A DNA stretch of 64,000 nt, from contig NZ_CP016774.1 in NCBI RefSeq assembly GCF_002288105.1, forward strand, positions 1,178,001-1,242,000, read 5' to 3'. Shown here piece by piece: positions 8,081 through 15,842 of this stretch. The notes below the pieces were generated by a model. That model had not been told where the DNA came from. It was given only the letters and a program-made list of their open reading frames with translations, and searched no databases. The stretch comes from Candidatus Planktophila versatilis. GTDB lineage: Bacteria; Actinomycetota; Actinomycetes; Nanopelagicales; Nanopelagicaceae. A program made the position numbers and the translations under genes. Position 1 is the stretch's first letter. Each line of letters opens with the position of its first letter.

Positions 8081-8382
8081 ATAAACAAAGTAAATTCCTC
8101 ATCGCTGGATTTGTGCTCTCACTCTTTTTAGCAGGCGTCGTTTCAAACTATGCCTCCTCGAACCCAGATGGGCTTGAAAAGGTTGCTGAAGATATCGGAT
8201 TCCTGGATAGCGCTAAGGAGCATACGAATGCAGATGGGCTGCTAGCTGACTACGGCGTCAAAGGTATTGAAAATGAACGCCTTTCAACTGGTGCCGCAGG
8301 AGTAATTGGCGTAATCGCCACTGCTGGAGTTTCAACTGGACTTTTCTTGGTCTTGCGACGCAAGAACGGCGCGAGTAGATAA
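8077..8382 (+). CDS. nikN: PDGLE-domain accessory subunit (NikN/CbiN-like)
   Basis: A 101-aa protein with two hydrophobic helices, residues 5-24 and about 71-93, flanking an extracytoplasmic loop. Just after helix 1 is SNPDGLEKVAEDIGF, the PDGLE signature of the small accessory subunit in nickel/cobalt ECF transporters. In this family the small subunit helps load metal onto the M component. A four-base overlap with nikM indicates translational coupling. Confidence 0.88.
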   Translation: MNKQSKFLIAGFVLSLFLAGVVSNYASSNPDGLEKVAEDIGFLDSAKEHTNADGLLADYGVKGIENERLSTGAAGVIGVIATAGVSTGLFLVLRRKNGASR

Positions 8383-8474
8383 ACACTTCAACTTCCGAAA
8401 AAAGTCAGGTTCACTCACACGGCCATCACCACGGCCATGATGTAGGTGAGCGCCTTTATATTCACCGTCACTCT

Positions 8475-9194
8475 GTGGCTCACTCGCTGCCGTCACATCT
8501 AAAAATAATTGCAGTACTTCTCTTCGTTCTAGTTGTTGTATCCACCCCCATTACCTACTGGCCCGCTTTTGTTATCTTCTTAGCGTTGGTTATTGCGGCG
8601 GCAACAGCTGGGAAGATCTCAATCTTCACTCTCTCCAAGCGCGCACTAATCGAAGTCCCATTTATATTCTTTGCCGTGCTCATGCCCTTCTTCGGCACCG
8701 GCGAACGCTTTGAATTAGGTCCATTTAATCTCTATCGTGAAGGGCTACTTGCCGGTCTCTCAATCGTTGCCAAGGGAACTTTAGGTGTTTTAAGTGCCGT
8801 CATTCTCTCTACGACCACAACAGCTCGCGAGATTTTACGAGGGCTCGAGCGACTTCGCCTGCCAACAATCATGGTTCAGATTGCTTCCTTCATGTTGCGA
8901 TATGTAAATGTGATCAGCGACGAGATGGAGCGGATGAAAATCGCTCGTCAATCACGCGGCTTTGATGCAACTGGCGTGAAACATTGGAAAGTAATCGCCA
9001 CTTCGGCTGCTGCGCTCTTTATTCGTTCCTATGAACGAGGAGAACGAGTACACCTTGCCATGCTCTCTCGTGGATTTGATGGCGAGCTACCACATACGGA
9101 AGTGAAATCTGTCGGTGCCCGAGCATGGTTAACAGCCCTTACTATTCCTACCTTCGCCTTAATTACATCTATCTTTGTCAGGATGATTGGTTAA
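8475..9194 (+). CDS. cbiQ: ECF transporter T component (CbiQ/NikQ)
   Basis: The membrane coupling subunit linking the S component to the ATPase, 239 aa from the GTG at 8475, with about five hydrophobic segments. The two Ala-Arg-Gly-type coupling motifs are IARQSRGFD and LAMLSRGFDG. The true N-terminus is uncertain. The frame stays open upstream from 8379 and encodes a His-rich run, HSHGHHHGHDVGERLYIHRH, that looks like the usual actinobacterial CbiQ N-terminus, yet no ATG, GTG or TTG occurs there. GTG 8475 also has no good ribosome site, whereas AGGTGAG lies ten bases before an ATT at 8460. The stop is three bases before cbiO. Confidence 0.85.
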   Translation: MAHSLPSHLKIIAVLLFVLVVVSTPITYWPAFVIFLALVIAAATAGKISIFTLSKRALIEVPFIFFAVLMPFFGTGERFELGPFNLYREGLLAGLSIVAKGTLGVLSAVILSTTTTAREILRGLERLRLPTIMVQIASFMLRYVNVISDEMERMKIARQSRGFDATGVKHWKVIATSAAALFIRSYERGERVHLAMLSRGFDGELPHTEVKSVGARAWLTALTIPTFALITSIFVRMIG

Positions 9195-9197
9195 AAC

Positions 9198-9944
9198 ATG
9201 AGCAATCAACCAAGTTTATTGATTAACAATTTGGCATTTGCTTACCCTGATGGCAATCAGGCTCTCTATGGTGTAAATCTCCGCGTTGAAAAGGGTGAGC
9301 GGGTAGCTCTACTTGGTCCTAATGGCGCCGGAAAGACAACCCTTGTTCTGCATATGAATGGCATCCACCAGACAATGCAGGGCGAAGTATTTATCGCAGG
9401 TGAGAAAGTAGATTCAAAAAATAAGGAATCCATCCGGGCAGTCCGCTCAAAAGTAGGGATTGTTTTTCAAGATCCAGATGACCAATTATTTATGCCTACC
9501 GTCGGTGAAGATGTTGCTTTTGGTCCCTACAACATGGGCGTGCGCGGAGCCGAACTTGATGCAGTAGTTGACTATGCGCTGAATTTAGTCGGTATGAGCG
9601 AATTTAAAGATCGCCCACCACACCATCTCTCCTTTGGACAACGCAGACGAGTTGCTGTTGCCACGGTGCTCGCCATGAAACCAGAAATCTTGGTGATGGA
9701 TGAACCATCTTCAAATCTTGACCCAGCTAGTCGCCGTGAACTTGCAGACATCTTGCGCTCACTCGATGTCACTATCGTGATGGTGACCCACGATCTTCCC
9801 TATGCCCACGAACTCTGTGAGCGGGCAGTCATTCTCTCTGGTGGAATTATTGTGGCTGATGACAAAACTGAATCGATTTTAAAAAATGAAGTGTTGCTTG
9901 CGACTCATCGCCTTGAATTACCGGTCGGTTTTACGCTTTCCTAA
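9198..9944 (+). CDS. cbiO: ECF transporter A component, nickel/cobalt ATPase (CbiO/NikO)
   Basis: The ATPase of the metal transporter, 248 aa. Walker A GPNGAGKTT begins at residue 40, the Q-loop is in VFQDPDDQLFMPTV (the QDPDDQ form is typical of ECF A subunits), the signature is LSFGQRRRV, Walker B is ILVMDEPSSNLDP, and the switch His is in MVTHDLPYA. A single A subunit suggests a dedicated CbiMNQO-type rather than a group II shared ECF. Its 3' end overlaps the convergent DMT transporter gene by 27 bases. Confidence 0.93.
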   Translation: MSNQPSLLINNLAFAYPDGNQALYGVNLRVEKGERVALLGPNGAGKTTLVLHMNGIHQTMQGEVFIAGEKVDSKNKESIRAVRSKVGIVFQDPDDQLFMPTVGEDVAFGPYNMGVRGAELDAVVDYALNLVGMSEFKDRPPHHLSFGQRRRVAVATVLAMKPEILVMDEPSSNLDPASRRELADILRSLDVTIVMVTHDLPYAHELCERAVILSGGIIVADDKTESILKNEVLLATHRLELPVGFTLS

Positions 9945-10832
9945 CGAAATTCTCTCCTGCGCAATTGCTGCACCAAACAAAACAATGAGCGCGCCCACCG
10001 GCTCATTCCAGGTAATTGATTCGTTGAGAAAGATGATTCCCACGATAATTGCAACTAGTGGAGTCAGGTAAGTAACTGAGCTTGCAATCGCGCTACCAGC
10101 TAGTTGCATTACTTTGTAGTTCCATAAGTAGGCAAAGCCACTGCCAAAGACACCCAGGCCAATCATTGCCAGTACTGGTCCAATTCGATATTCGTACTTA
10201 GAAATTCCATCGAAAAGAAAGAAAGGTAAGAGTGTGAAGGCAGCCAACGTGAGCTGCATAGCCATGAGGGACTCGGTTTGAATCTTAAGTGGAATTACAT
10301 ATTTGCGGGTGTAAGGAAATGAAATTCCATAGCAACTGACGGCAAGGAGTAAGGCAAGTATTGCCCAGAGCGGATTATCACCGAGGCCTCTCCATGCACC
10401 CAGAACGGTAAGGACTCCAAGAAATCCAAGTAATAGACCCAGCAGTTGTGATGGCTTCGGTTTTTCCTCTCGGTTGATAACCAAAATTGCAATGATTGTC
10501 ATCAATGGTGTCACGGCATTGATGATTCCTGCCAAAATTGAGGTCACTGCGGTTTCAGCAAGTGCAAAGAAAATTCCAGGAATGACGTTAATAAAGATTG
10601 CAACAACCCACAGATGAAATCGCACCATGCGATCTTTAGGTAGGGAGATTCCTCTTAACTTTGCATAGGTGAGAAGTGCCAGTGCGCCTAGTGCGCAGCG
10701 CACAAAGGCGACTCCGAAGGGTGTCAAGAATTCAAGACCTAACTTGATGAAGATAAAGGAACAGCCCCAGACAATTCCTAGTGTGATGTATGCAGGGATC
10801 CAAGAACTCTGACGCTGCACGGGGGTGTTCAT
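9918..10832 (-). CDS. EamA/DMT-family metabolite transporter
   Basis: A 304-aa inner-membrane protein with ten hydrophobic segments arranged as two EamA repeats (residues about 12-145 and 160-292). Each repeat ends with the typical small-residue helix, such as ILAGIINAVTPLMTII and SAIASSVTYLTPLVAII. Members export amino acids, nucleobases or drugs; the substrate cannot be read here. The start at 10832 has TAAAGT six bases upstream. tRNA-Lys lies just behind it. Confidence 0.88.
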   Translation of the reverse strand: MNTPVQRQSSWIPAYITLGIVWGCSFIFIKLGLEFLTPFGVAFVRCALGALALLTYAKLRGISLPKDRMVRFHLWVVAIFINVIPGIFFALAETAVTSILAGIINAVTPLMTIIAILVINREEKPKPSQLLGLLLGFLGVLTVLGAWRGLGDNPLWAILALLLAVSCYGISFPYTRKYVIPLKIQTESLMAMQLTLAAFTLLPFFLFDGISKYEYRIGPVLAMIGLGVFGSGFAYLWNYKVMQLAGSAIASSVTYLTPLVAIIVGIIFLNESITWNEPVGALIVLFGAAIAQERISLGKRKTDR

Positions 10833-10838
10833 GGTGTG

Positions 10839-10844
10839 ACTTTA
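10839..10844 (-). promoter_or_regulatory. -10 element of the DMT transporter gene
   Basis: TAAAGT then six bases then the ATG at 10832; it starts nine bases from the 3' end of tRNA-Lys. Probable leaderless promoter. Confidence 0.5.
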
Positions 10845-10852
10845 CTTAAGAG

Positions 10853-10925
10853 TGGGCCCAGACAGGCTCGAACTGTCGACCCACGGATTAAAAGTCCGTT
10901 GCTCTACCGGCTGAGCTATAGGCCC
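10853..10925 (-). tRNA. tRNA-Lys (anticodon UUU)
   Basis: 73 nt. The acceptor arms GGGCCTA and TGGGCCC pair, the D-arm has AGCTCAGCCGGTAGAGC, the anticodon loop is CTTTTAA giving UUU, and the T-arm has GTTCGAGCC. The discriminator is A and CCA is not encoded. It lies 48 bases downstream of tsaC on the same strand. TsaC makes the t6A precursor, and tRNA-Lys(UUU) is a t6A substrate. Confidence 0.95.
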
Positions 10926-10973
10926 CACATACAACTAGCGCCAACTGCGCGCTAGAAGCTGAACTTTATCACC

Positions 10974-11939
10974 TTAGCGACCGCGGCTGGCACGCAGTAA
11001 TCGGTCGCGGATGGCTACTGAGATGTCATCTCCTGCTGGCTGGTGCACAACAACACGGGTTAATGAGCGCTCATCTGCACTTCGTAGCGCGGCATAAAGA
11101 ACGCGCGCAAACTCTTCATTGTTTGCAGGTGATGCCAAGCGAACAACACCCTGCGGTGTGTGAACACTTGCAAGTGCAATAAATCCATCACCTGGTTGTG
11201 GCTGGCAATCAAGTGCCACTCTGGCTTCCGGTGAGTAATGATTTTCAAGTGATCCACTTACTCGAATATCTGTCTCGGATTCTTCAAGGTGTAATCCAGT
11301 TACCTGCTCAATCATCTCTGCCGTGATTGCACCAGGTCTTAAAATTCTTGGAGCAATACCCGTGCAATCAATGATTGTTGATTCAACGCCGACCTGCGAT
11401 GGGCCGCCATCAAGAATGAGATCACCGTCAACTAGATAGTCTGCAAGTTCGGCGTTGACAGCTGCTGCAGATGTTGGTGAGACATGTCCAAAGCGATTAG
11501 CGCTCGGGGCGGCAATACCTTTACCGCCAAGCTCCTTAAATTCTGCAAGCAGCGCAAGTGCCACAACATGGTCTGGGACGCGTAGCCCGATGCTGTCTTG
11601 TCCCCCAGTAATAAAATCCTGCGCTAGTGATGAACGTATGAAGATAAGTGTCATGGGTCCTGGCCAATATTTACGTCCCAGTGAAATTGCATATTCCGGG
11701 ATTTCATCGGCCCATTCAGAGATATCTGCCATTTCACTCACATGCACAATCAGCGGGTGATCGGCAGGACGTCCCTTTGCTTCATAAATTCTGGCAACGG
11801 CAGCAGCATTTGTAGCATCGGCGCCCAGCCCATAGACAGTCTCTGTCGGTAGTGCGACCAGTGAACCCGCTTTGAGTTGCTGGGCAGCGCGCGTAATTGC
11901 ATCTGCTGTGCACTCAGATACGAATTGCCCGCTGCTCAT
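10974..11939 (-). CDS. tsaC: L-threonylcarbamoyladenylate synthase (Sua5/YwlC type)
   Basis: Makes threonylcarbamoyl-AMP from Thr, bicarbonate and ATP for the t6A37 modification of ANN-decoding tRNAs. It has 321 aa, so it is the two-domain Sua5/YwlC form. The YrdC domain (about 10-200) carries LVALPTETVYGLGADA, KGRPADHPLIVHV and SANRFGHVSPT, and the C-terminal Sua5 domain begins after SGSLENHYSPEARVAL. The start at 11939 is chosen because the protein then begins MSSGQF with the YrdC fold immediately after; the longer frame up to 11978 adds a non-family leader. It diverges from a glycosyltransferase with a 39-bp gap. Confidence 0.93.
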   Translation of the reverse strand: MSSGQFVSECTADAITRAAQQLKAGSLVALPTETVYGLGADATNAAAVARIYEAKGRPADHPLIVHVSEMADISEWADEIPEYAISLGRKYWPGPMTLIFIRSSLAQDFITGGQDSIGLRVPDHVVALALLAEFKELGGKGIAAPSANRFGHVSPTSAAAVNAELADYLVDGDLILDGGPSQVGVESTIIDCTGIAPRILRPGAITAEMIEQVTGLHLEESETDIRVSGSLENHYSPEARVALDCQPQPGDGFIALASVHTPQGVVRLASPANNEEFARVLYAALRSADERSLTRVVVHQPAGDDISVAIRDRLLRASRGR

Positions 11940-11978
11940 GAGTTCAATTATCCAGCCTTTTTGCGAGAAGATAACCAC

Positions 11979-13118
11979 ATGGCCGAGCGCATAAAAGTGA
12001 TGCAGATTATCGCCCGCATGAATGTGGGTGGACCTGCCGTCATCGTGGCCGAATTAATGCGAGGCCTTGATGCATCCAAGTTTGAGCAAGTGCTTGTCAC
12101 CGGCTATTGCGATGTCAATGAAGCAGATTATTTGGAAGAAGTAGCCACAGATATCAAGGCAACTCGGATTGCCGGCCTTGGTAGATCAATATCACTAGTG
12201 ACTGACCTCAGAGCATTTATCGGTCTGGTTGCAATGATCAAGAAAATTCAGCCTGATGTAATTCATACTCATACTGCGAAAGCTGGCGTCCTGGGCCGGC
12301 TTGCCTCAATGATTGCGGGCCAAGGCGCAATACGAATTCACACATTTCATGGCCACCTACTGCACGGATATTTTTCTGGATGGAAAACCCAATTAGTTAT
12401 TGCAATCGAGAAAGCACTTGCTGGGCGCACCCACCACTTAATAGCAATCGGCACGGTGGTGAAGAACGACCTGCTAGCTGCCGGTATTGGCAAGCCAGCG
12501 CAATACAGCGTCTTCTTTCCTGGATTACCGGAGCCAAAGAGGTTCGAAAGGGCCGAACTACGTAAAGAGTTAGAACTTGATCCCGCAACTATTTATTGCA
12601 CATTTGTCGGTCGACTCACACAGATTAAAAGACCTGACCGGCTAGTCGATGTTGCCGCCGAGATTGCAAAACAGAACGTGGCCGTGCACTTTTTGGTGGC
12701 CGGTGAGGGAGAGTTATTTGAAAGCTCTCGTGCGCGAGCTACTGCGAAGAAACTACCGATAACTTTCTTAGGGTGGCGCAAAGATATTGACCAACTATTT
12801 GCAGCTAGTGATATTGCAATTCTGACAAGTGACAACGAGGGAATCCCACTGACACTGATCCAAGGGGCACAAGCTGGGTTACCAATTGTTGCTCCAGCTG
12901 TCGGTTCTATTTCAGATATCGTCGAAGATTCAAAGACAGGCTTTCTTACCGCCCCCACTGCTAGCGCTATGGCAGCGCGTGTCATTGAATTAGCCGCTGA
13001 TTCGCAGTTACGAAATCAGTTGGGCGCCGCAGGCAGAGAGCGAGCACATACATACTTCTCATTAGAGCGAATGCTCCGAGATCACACAGGAATCTATAAC
13101 GCACCCCACAAGAAGTAA
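11979..13118 (+). CDS. GT4-family glycosyltransferase
   Basis: A 379-aa cytoplasmic GT-B enzyme transferring a sugar from a nucleotide donor, probably to a lipid-linked or cell-surface glycan. The N-terminal acceptor domain starts IKVMQIIARMNVGGPAVIV and has DVIHTHTAKAGVLGRL. The C-terminal donor domain (about 190-370) has FVGRLTQIKRPDRLVDV and the retaining-enzyme motif TSDNEGIPLTLIQGAQAGLPIVA. A GAGAAG ribosome site precedes ATG 11979. The first 34 residues of the longer frame, which start inside tsaC antisense, are not credible. The acceptor is unknown. Confidence 0.88.
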   Translation: MAERIKVMQIIARMNVGGPAVIVAELMRGLDASKFEQVLVTGYCDVNEADYLEEVATDIKATRIAGLGRSISLVTDLRAFIGLVAMIKKIQPDVIHTHTAKAGVLGRLASMIAGQGAIRIHTFHGHLLHGYFSGWKTQLVIAIEKALAGRTHHLIAIGTVVKNDLLAAGIGKPAQYSVFFPGLPEPKRFERAELRKELELDPATIYCTFVGRLTQIKRPDRLVDVAAEIAKQNVAVHFLVAGEGELFESSRARATAKKLPITFLGWRKDIDQLFAASDIAILTSDNEGIPLTLIQGAQAGLPIVAPAVGSISDIVEDSKTGFLTAPTASAMAARVIELAADSQLRNQLGAAGRERAHTYFSLERMLRDHTGIYNAPHKK

Positions 13119-13132
13119 GGGATAATAGAGTC

Positions 13133-13837
13133 ATGACAACTCGTAGCCGTATCTCAACTCTTGCCGTGTTAACACTAGCCATTGCAGCTTTAGTAGTTCC
13201 ATCTGCCAATGCCGCCGCCACTCGATATATCACCATTAGTTCACAAGGCAGTGTCAAGGTTGTTCCCGATGCAGTGCGCATCAACGCGACTTCTACAAAT
13301 ATTGCTACGACTAGCAAAGAAGCTCTGGCGGCAACAGCGAAGACTTCTGCTGCGGTCCGCGCTGCTCTGACTTTGGCCAAAATTGATAAGAAAGACATTG
13401 CAAGTACAAGTGTTTCGGTATATCCAGAATACAAATACGATAACAACACCACTGTTCTCGTGGGATACCGTGCATCGCAATCATTGACAATTACTGTGCG
13501 AGCGGCAGCTACTGCCGGCGATGTCATTGATGCAATAGTTTCCGCTGGTGGCGATAGCCTTCAACTCAATGGCGCTACTCCTTTTGTGCTAGATAACACA
13601 AAGGCGGCAACGGCGGCTCGCACAGTTGCAGTCAAAAATGCTCGTGCAAAAGCAGCATCATATGCATCACTTCTAGGTGTAAAACTTGGGAAAGTTAATT
13701 ACCTGGTAGAAAACTCTGCGCCAACTCCTTACATTCCAGTGATGGCAGTTGCAAAAGCAGAATCAGATGCGACAGTCGTTGATCTTGGCGAACAAGATGT
13801 CACTGTCTCTGTCACAGTGCAGTGGTCACTGCTCTAA
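13133..13837 (+). CDS. Secreted SIMPL/DUF541 (YggE-like) protein
   Basis: A 234-aa exported protein. The signal peptide is MTTRSRISTLAVLTLAIAALVVPSANA with cleavage after ANA. The remainder is the SIMPL domain: it opens with ITISSQGSVKVVPDAVRINATS, has KDIASTSVSVYPEY in the centre, and ends with VSVTVQWSL. YggE relatives are linked to oxidative stress and signalling, but no biochemical role can be read. It follows the GT4 gene by 14 bases; GATAAT with six bases to the ATG suggests it can also start its own transcript. Confidence 0.85.
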   Translation: MTTRSRISTLAVLTLAIAALVVPSANAAATRYITISSQGSVKVVPDAVRINATSTNIATTSKEALAATAKTSAAVRAALTLAKIDKKDIASTSVSVYPEYKYDNNTTVLVGYRASQSLTITVRAAATAGDVIDAIVSAGGDSLQLNGATPFVLDNTKAATAARTVAVKNARAKAASYASLLGVKLGKVNYLVENSAPTPYIPVMAVAKAESDATVVDLGEQDVTVSVTVQWSLL

Positions 13838-13839
13838 AT

Positions 13840-13861
13840 CCCATATTTATAGGGGCTTTTT
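13840..13861 (+). terminator. Weak terminator after the SIMPL gene
   Basis: CCC-A-TAT-TT-ATA-GGG can fold into a short imperfect hairpin followed by GCTTTTT. It is weak by free-energy intuition but correctly placed between the SIMPL stop and tRNA-Glu. Confidence 0.3.
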
Positions 13862-13913
13862 AATCGAGTTTGGTCGTGCACCCGTAAGCCGGTACGATTT
13901 GCGAGCCTCAAAC

Positions 13914-13986
13914 GTCCCCATCGTCTAGGGGCCTAGGACATCGCCCTTTCACGGCGGTAACACGGGTTCGAATCCCGTTGGGGGCA
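13914..13986 (+). tRNA. tRNA-Glu (anticodon UUC)
   Basis: 73 nt. Acceptor GTCCCCA pairs with TGGGGGC. The anticodon loop CTTTCAC gives UUC, and the T-loop region is GGTTCGAATCC. The discriminator is A. First of three clustered tRNAs. Confidence 0.95.
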
Positions 13987-14030
13987 CAAGAGGCAAGAAG
14001 CAGTACGAAGTAAAGGCTTTGATTTATCAA

Positions 14031-14104
14031 GGCCCGGTAGCGCAGTTGGTTAGCGCGCCGCCCTGTCACGGCGGAGGTCGCGGGTTCAAGTCCCGTCCGG
14101 GTCG
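14031..14104 (+). tRNA. tRNA-Asp (anticodon GUC)
   Basis: 74 nt. Acceptor GGCCCGG pairs with CCGGGTC. Anticodon stem CCGCC/GGCGG encloses CTGTCAC, giving GUC. The discriminator G is the normal aspartate identity base. A strong terminator follows directly. Confidence 0.95.
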
Positions 14105-14109
14105 CGAAA

Positions 14110-14142
14110 GAAGAGAGTGTCCACACGCTCTCTTCTTTTTTT
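14110..14142 (+). terminator. Intrinsic terminator after tRNA-Glu/tRNA-Asp
   Basis: An 11-bp stem, GAAGAGAGTGT against ACGCTCTCTTC (one G-T pair), with a CCAC loop and a run of seven T. It ends the Glu-Asp tRNA transcript before tRNA-Phe. Confidence 0.85.
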
Positions 14143-14180
14143 AAAGTACTGCCGCAACGTGATAACTAAAACTAAATAAT

Positions 14181-14254
14181 GGCTCGGTAGCTCAGTTGGT
14201 ACGAGCGCGCGACTGAAAATCGTGAGGTCGACAGTTCGATCCTGTCCCGAGCCA
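14181..14254 (+). tRNA. tRNA-Phe (anticodon GAA)
   Basis: 74 nt. The acceptor starts GGCTCGG and pairs with CCGAGCC. Anticodon stem CGCGA/TCGTG encloses CTGAAAA, giving GAA. The discriminator is A. The terminator upstream means it needs its own promoter. Confidence 0.95.
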
Positions 14255-14270
14255 CTTCTATTTTTCTTTA

Positions 14271-14462
14271 TTAACCTGCAGAACCTGAACCAGAAGGGCC
14301 TGCTTTTCGTTGCACCTGAGGTGCCCCACCACTGCGTTGTCCACCGCGAATCTTTGATCCTGATTCAGAGTGAGTCTGGGAACCAGGTGCGCCCTTCTTA
14401 TTCTTCTTCGCTTCTAGGGCAGCAAGCATTTTTGCTTTCATATCTTCGTTTTTATCTGACAT
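14271..14462 (-). CDS. DUF5302-like small basic protein
   Basis: A 63-aa polar protein. It starts with a charged helix (MSDKNEDMKAKMLAALEAKKNKK) and goes into a Gly/Ser-rich tail ending GAPQVQRKAGPSGSGSAG. The layout, KxKMLxALExKK then a GSK-containing Gly-rich tail and a QRK motif, resembles the actinobacterial DUF5302 family, which has no known function. It is ten bases downstream of the MraY-family gene on the same strand. The family call is by eye. Confidence 0.55.
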   Translation of the reverse strand: MSDKNEDMKAKMLAALEAKKNKKGAPGSQTHSESGSKIRGGQRSGGAPQVQRKAGPSGSGSAG

Positions 14463-14471
14463 GTTCGCAGT

Positions 14472-15512
14472 CTACCCCTCAGAAGGAATTCTTAAGAAAT
14501 AAATCAACTGTGCCACCCATGCAATGGCGCCTAGGACAATCACTTGCGTGCCCCACGTATCGGGCCAGATATAGATCGCGAGAGCAACAAATCCATAAAA
14601 GCCAGCAAAGGCCCACAAGGTAAATGCGGTGATGCGACGATTAAGGCCGACGCGCATTAGGCGATGAGAAAGGTGATCACGGCCTCCTTGGAAAGGTGAG
14701 ATGCCGCGATAAAGACGCGATGTTACTGCCACTGTTGTATCAAGAATGGGCGTTGCCATAAGAAATAGCGGAATAGCGAGTGACTTATAGGTAGGAATAA
14801 CTCCTGGGCTTAAACGAATTGTTAACACCGAAACGATGATGCCTAGAAAGAGTGAGCCGGCGTCGCCCATATAAATCTTTGCTGGAGTGCGATTCCAGAT
14901 GAGAAATCCAGCTGTGGCACCGGCGGTCACAATCGCAAGGGCGCTCACCAGCACCTGCTGGCGGTCATAGGCGATAAAGAAGAGGAAGAAGGTAATGACG
15001 GCAACTGTGCCGGCGGCCCCGCCATCATGATTATCAAAGAAATTAATGGAGTTACAGACGCCAACTATCCAGAGCACTGTGATTGCGTAATTGACGATGT
15101 GATTACTGAAGGCAAAACCCATCGTGTCGGTGACGGTAAGAATGACGGCAACGATGATTCCGGTAAATGTCTGCGCAACTAGCCGTGGCCATGGAGCTAA
15201 ACCACGTAAGTCATCCCATAAACCCATCGCTGAAATTGCAATTGCTGGAACTAATACCGAGCTAGCCAGTTTGAGAGCTGCCAGTGAGAAATCAGTTGCA
15301 ATGAGAGCACCGTAGGATGCAGAAATAATTCCAATAGCAATGGCTACTCCACCTAAATATGGAACGGGTTCTTTCTGCGCCTTACGTTCAAGTGTCGGTG
15401 CATCAACGGCATCAAAGCGCAGCGCAAGATATCTGATTGGTGGCGTAATCAGACCAACGAGTGCGAAGGTGAGAAAACCTAATAAGAAAAATTGCGCGAT
15501 TGAATAACTCAT
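14472..15512 (-). CDS. Undecaprenyl-phosphate sugar-1-phosphate transferase (MraY/WecA family)
   Basis: A polytopic 346-aa enzyme that moves a sugar-1-phosphate from a UDP-sugar onto undecaprenyl phosphate, starting a cell-wall glycan. About ten hydrophobic segments are seen. Family motifs are GLWDDLRGL, the catalytic Asp-rich NFFDNHDGGAAG (an altered form of NxxDGxDGL), IYMGDAGSLFLG, and the basic cytoplasmic loop GGRDHLSHRLMRVGL with an HLxHRL metal/UDP motif. It is WecA/TagO-like rather than MraY because it stands away from the mur cluster. The altered DNHDG motif leaves the exact sugar open. It is probably co-transcribed with bldC. Confidence 0.85.
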   Translation of the reverse strand: MSYSIAQFFLLGFLTFALVGLITPPIRYLALRFDAVDAPTLERKAQKEPVPYLGGVAIAIGIISASYGALIATDFSLAALKLASSVLVPAIAISAMGLWDDLRGLAPWPRLVAQTFTGIIVAVILTVTDTMGFAFSNHIVNYAITVLWIVGVCNSINFFDNHDGGAAGTVAVITFFLFFIAYDRQQVLVSALAIVTAGATAGFLIWNRTPAKIYMGDAGSLFLGIIVSVLTIRLSPGVIPTYKSLAIPLFLMATPILDTTVAVTSRLYRGISPFQGGRDHLSHRLMRVGLNRRITAFTLWAFAGFYGFVALAIYIWPDTWGTQVIVLGAIAWVAQLIYFLRIPSEG

Positions 15513-15527
15513 AAAGTAAATGGTTAG

Positions 15528-15725
15528 CTAATTCTGTGCCTTGAAGTAATTTTGGCGAAGATCATCGACTTCAGATTTACGATATCTGCGATGTCCACCT
15601 AGCGTGCGAATCGAAGTGAGTTTTCCGGCTTTCGCCCAACGAGTAACGGTCTTGGGATCAACGCCAAATAAGTCGGCAACCTCGCGCGGAGTCAGAAGCA
15701 CTTCTGCATCAGGCAGACGACTCAT
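15528..15725 (-). CDS. bldC: BldC-like MerR-type DNA-binding protein
   Basis: A 65-aa single-domain regulator. The stretch LTPREVADLFGVDPKTVTRWAK and the continuation to GGHRRYR are nearly identical to Streptomyces BldC, which binds direct repeats cooperatively and controls development. Here it is the MerR-like winged-helix domain without any effector domain. GGAGG lies seven bases before the ATG. Its place near DUF3073 and purM matches Streptomyces gene order. In a non-sporulating bacterium its role is unknown. Confidence 0.92.
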   Translation of the reverse strand: MSRLPDAEVLLTPREVADLFGVDPKTVTRWAKAGKLTSIRTLGGHRRYRKSEVDDLRQNYFKAQN

Positions 15726-15842
15726 GTATTTCCTCCAAAAAACTTGGCCTTATTCGAGTGTCCGATTTGGGCCGTTATGTCGCGAAGTATTCCCCACCAC
15801 CACGCTGGTGGCAATACCGAACTTCTTACCGAAATATGAAGA

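Noticed and set aside
13908-14126. A 72-codon minus-strand ORF containing GIRTRVTAVKGRCPRPLD-like and TGLEPATSAVTG-like stretches
   Set aside because: It is an antisense reading of tRNA-Glu and tRNA-Asp. Such peptides are a well-known false annotation over tRNA genes.
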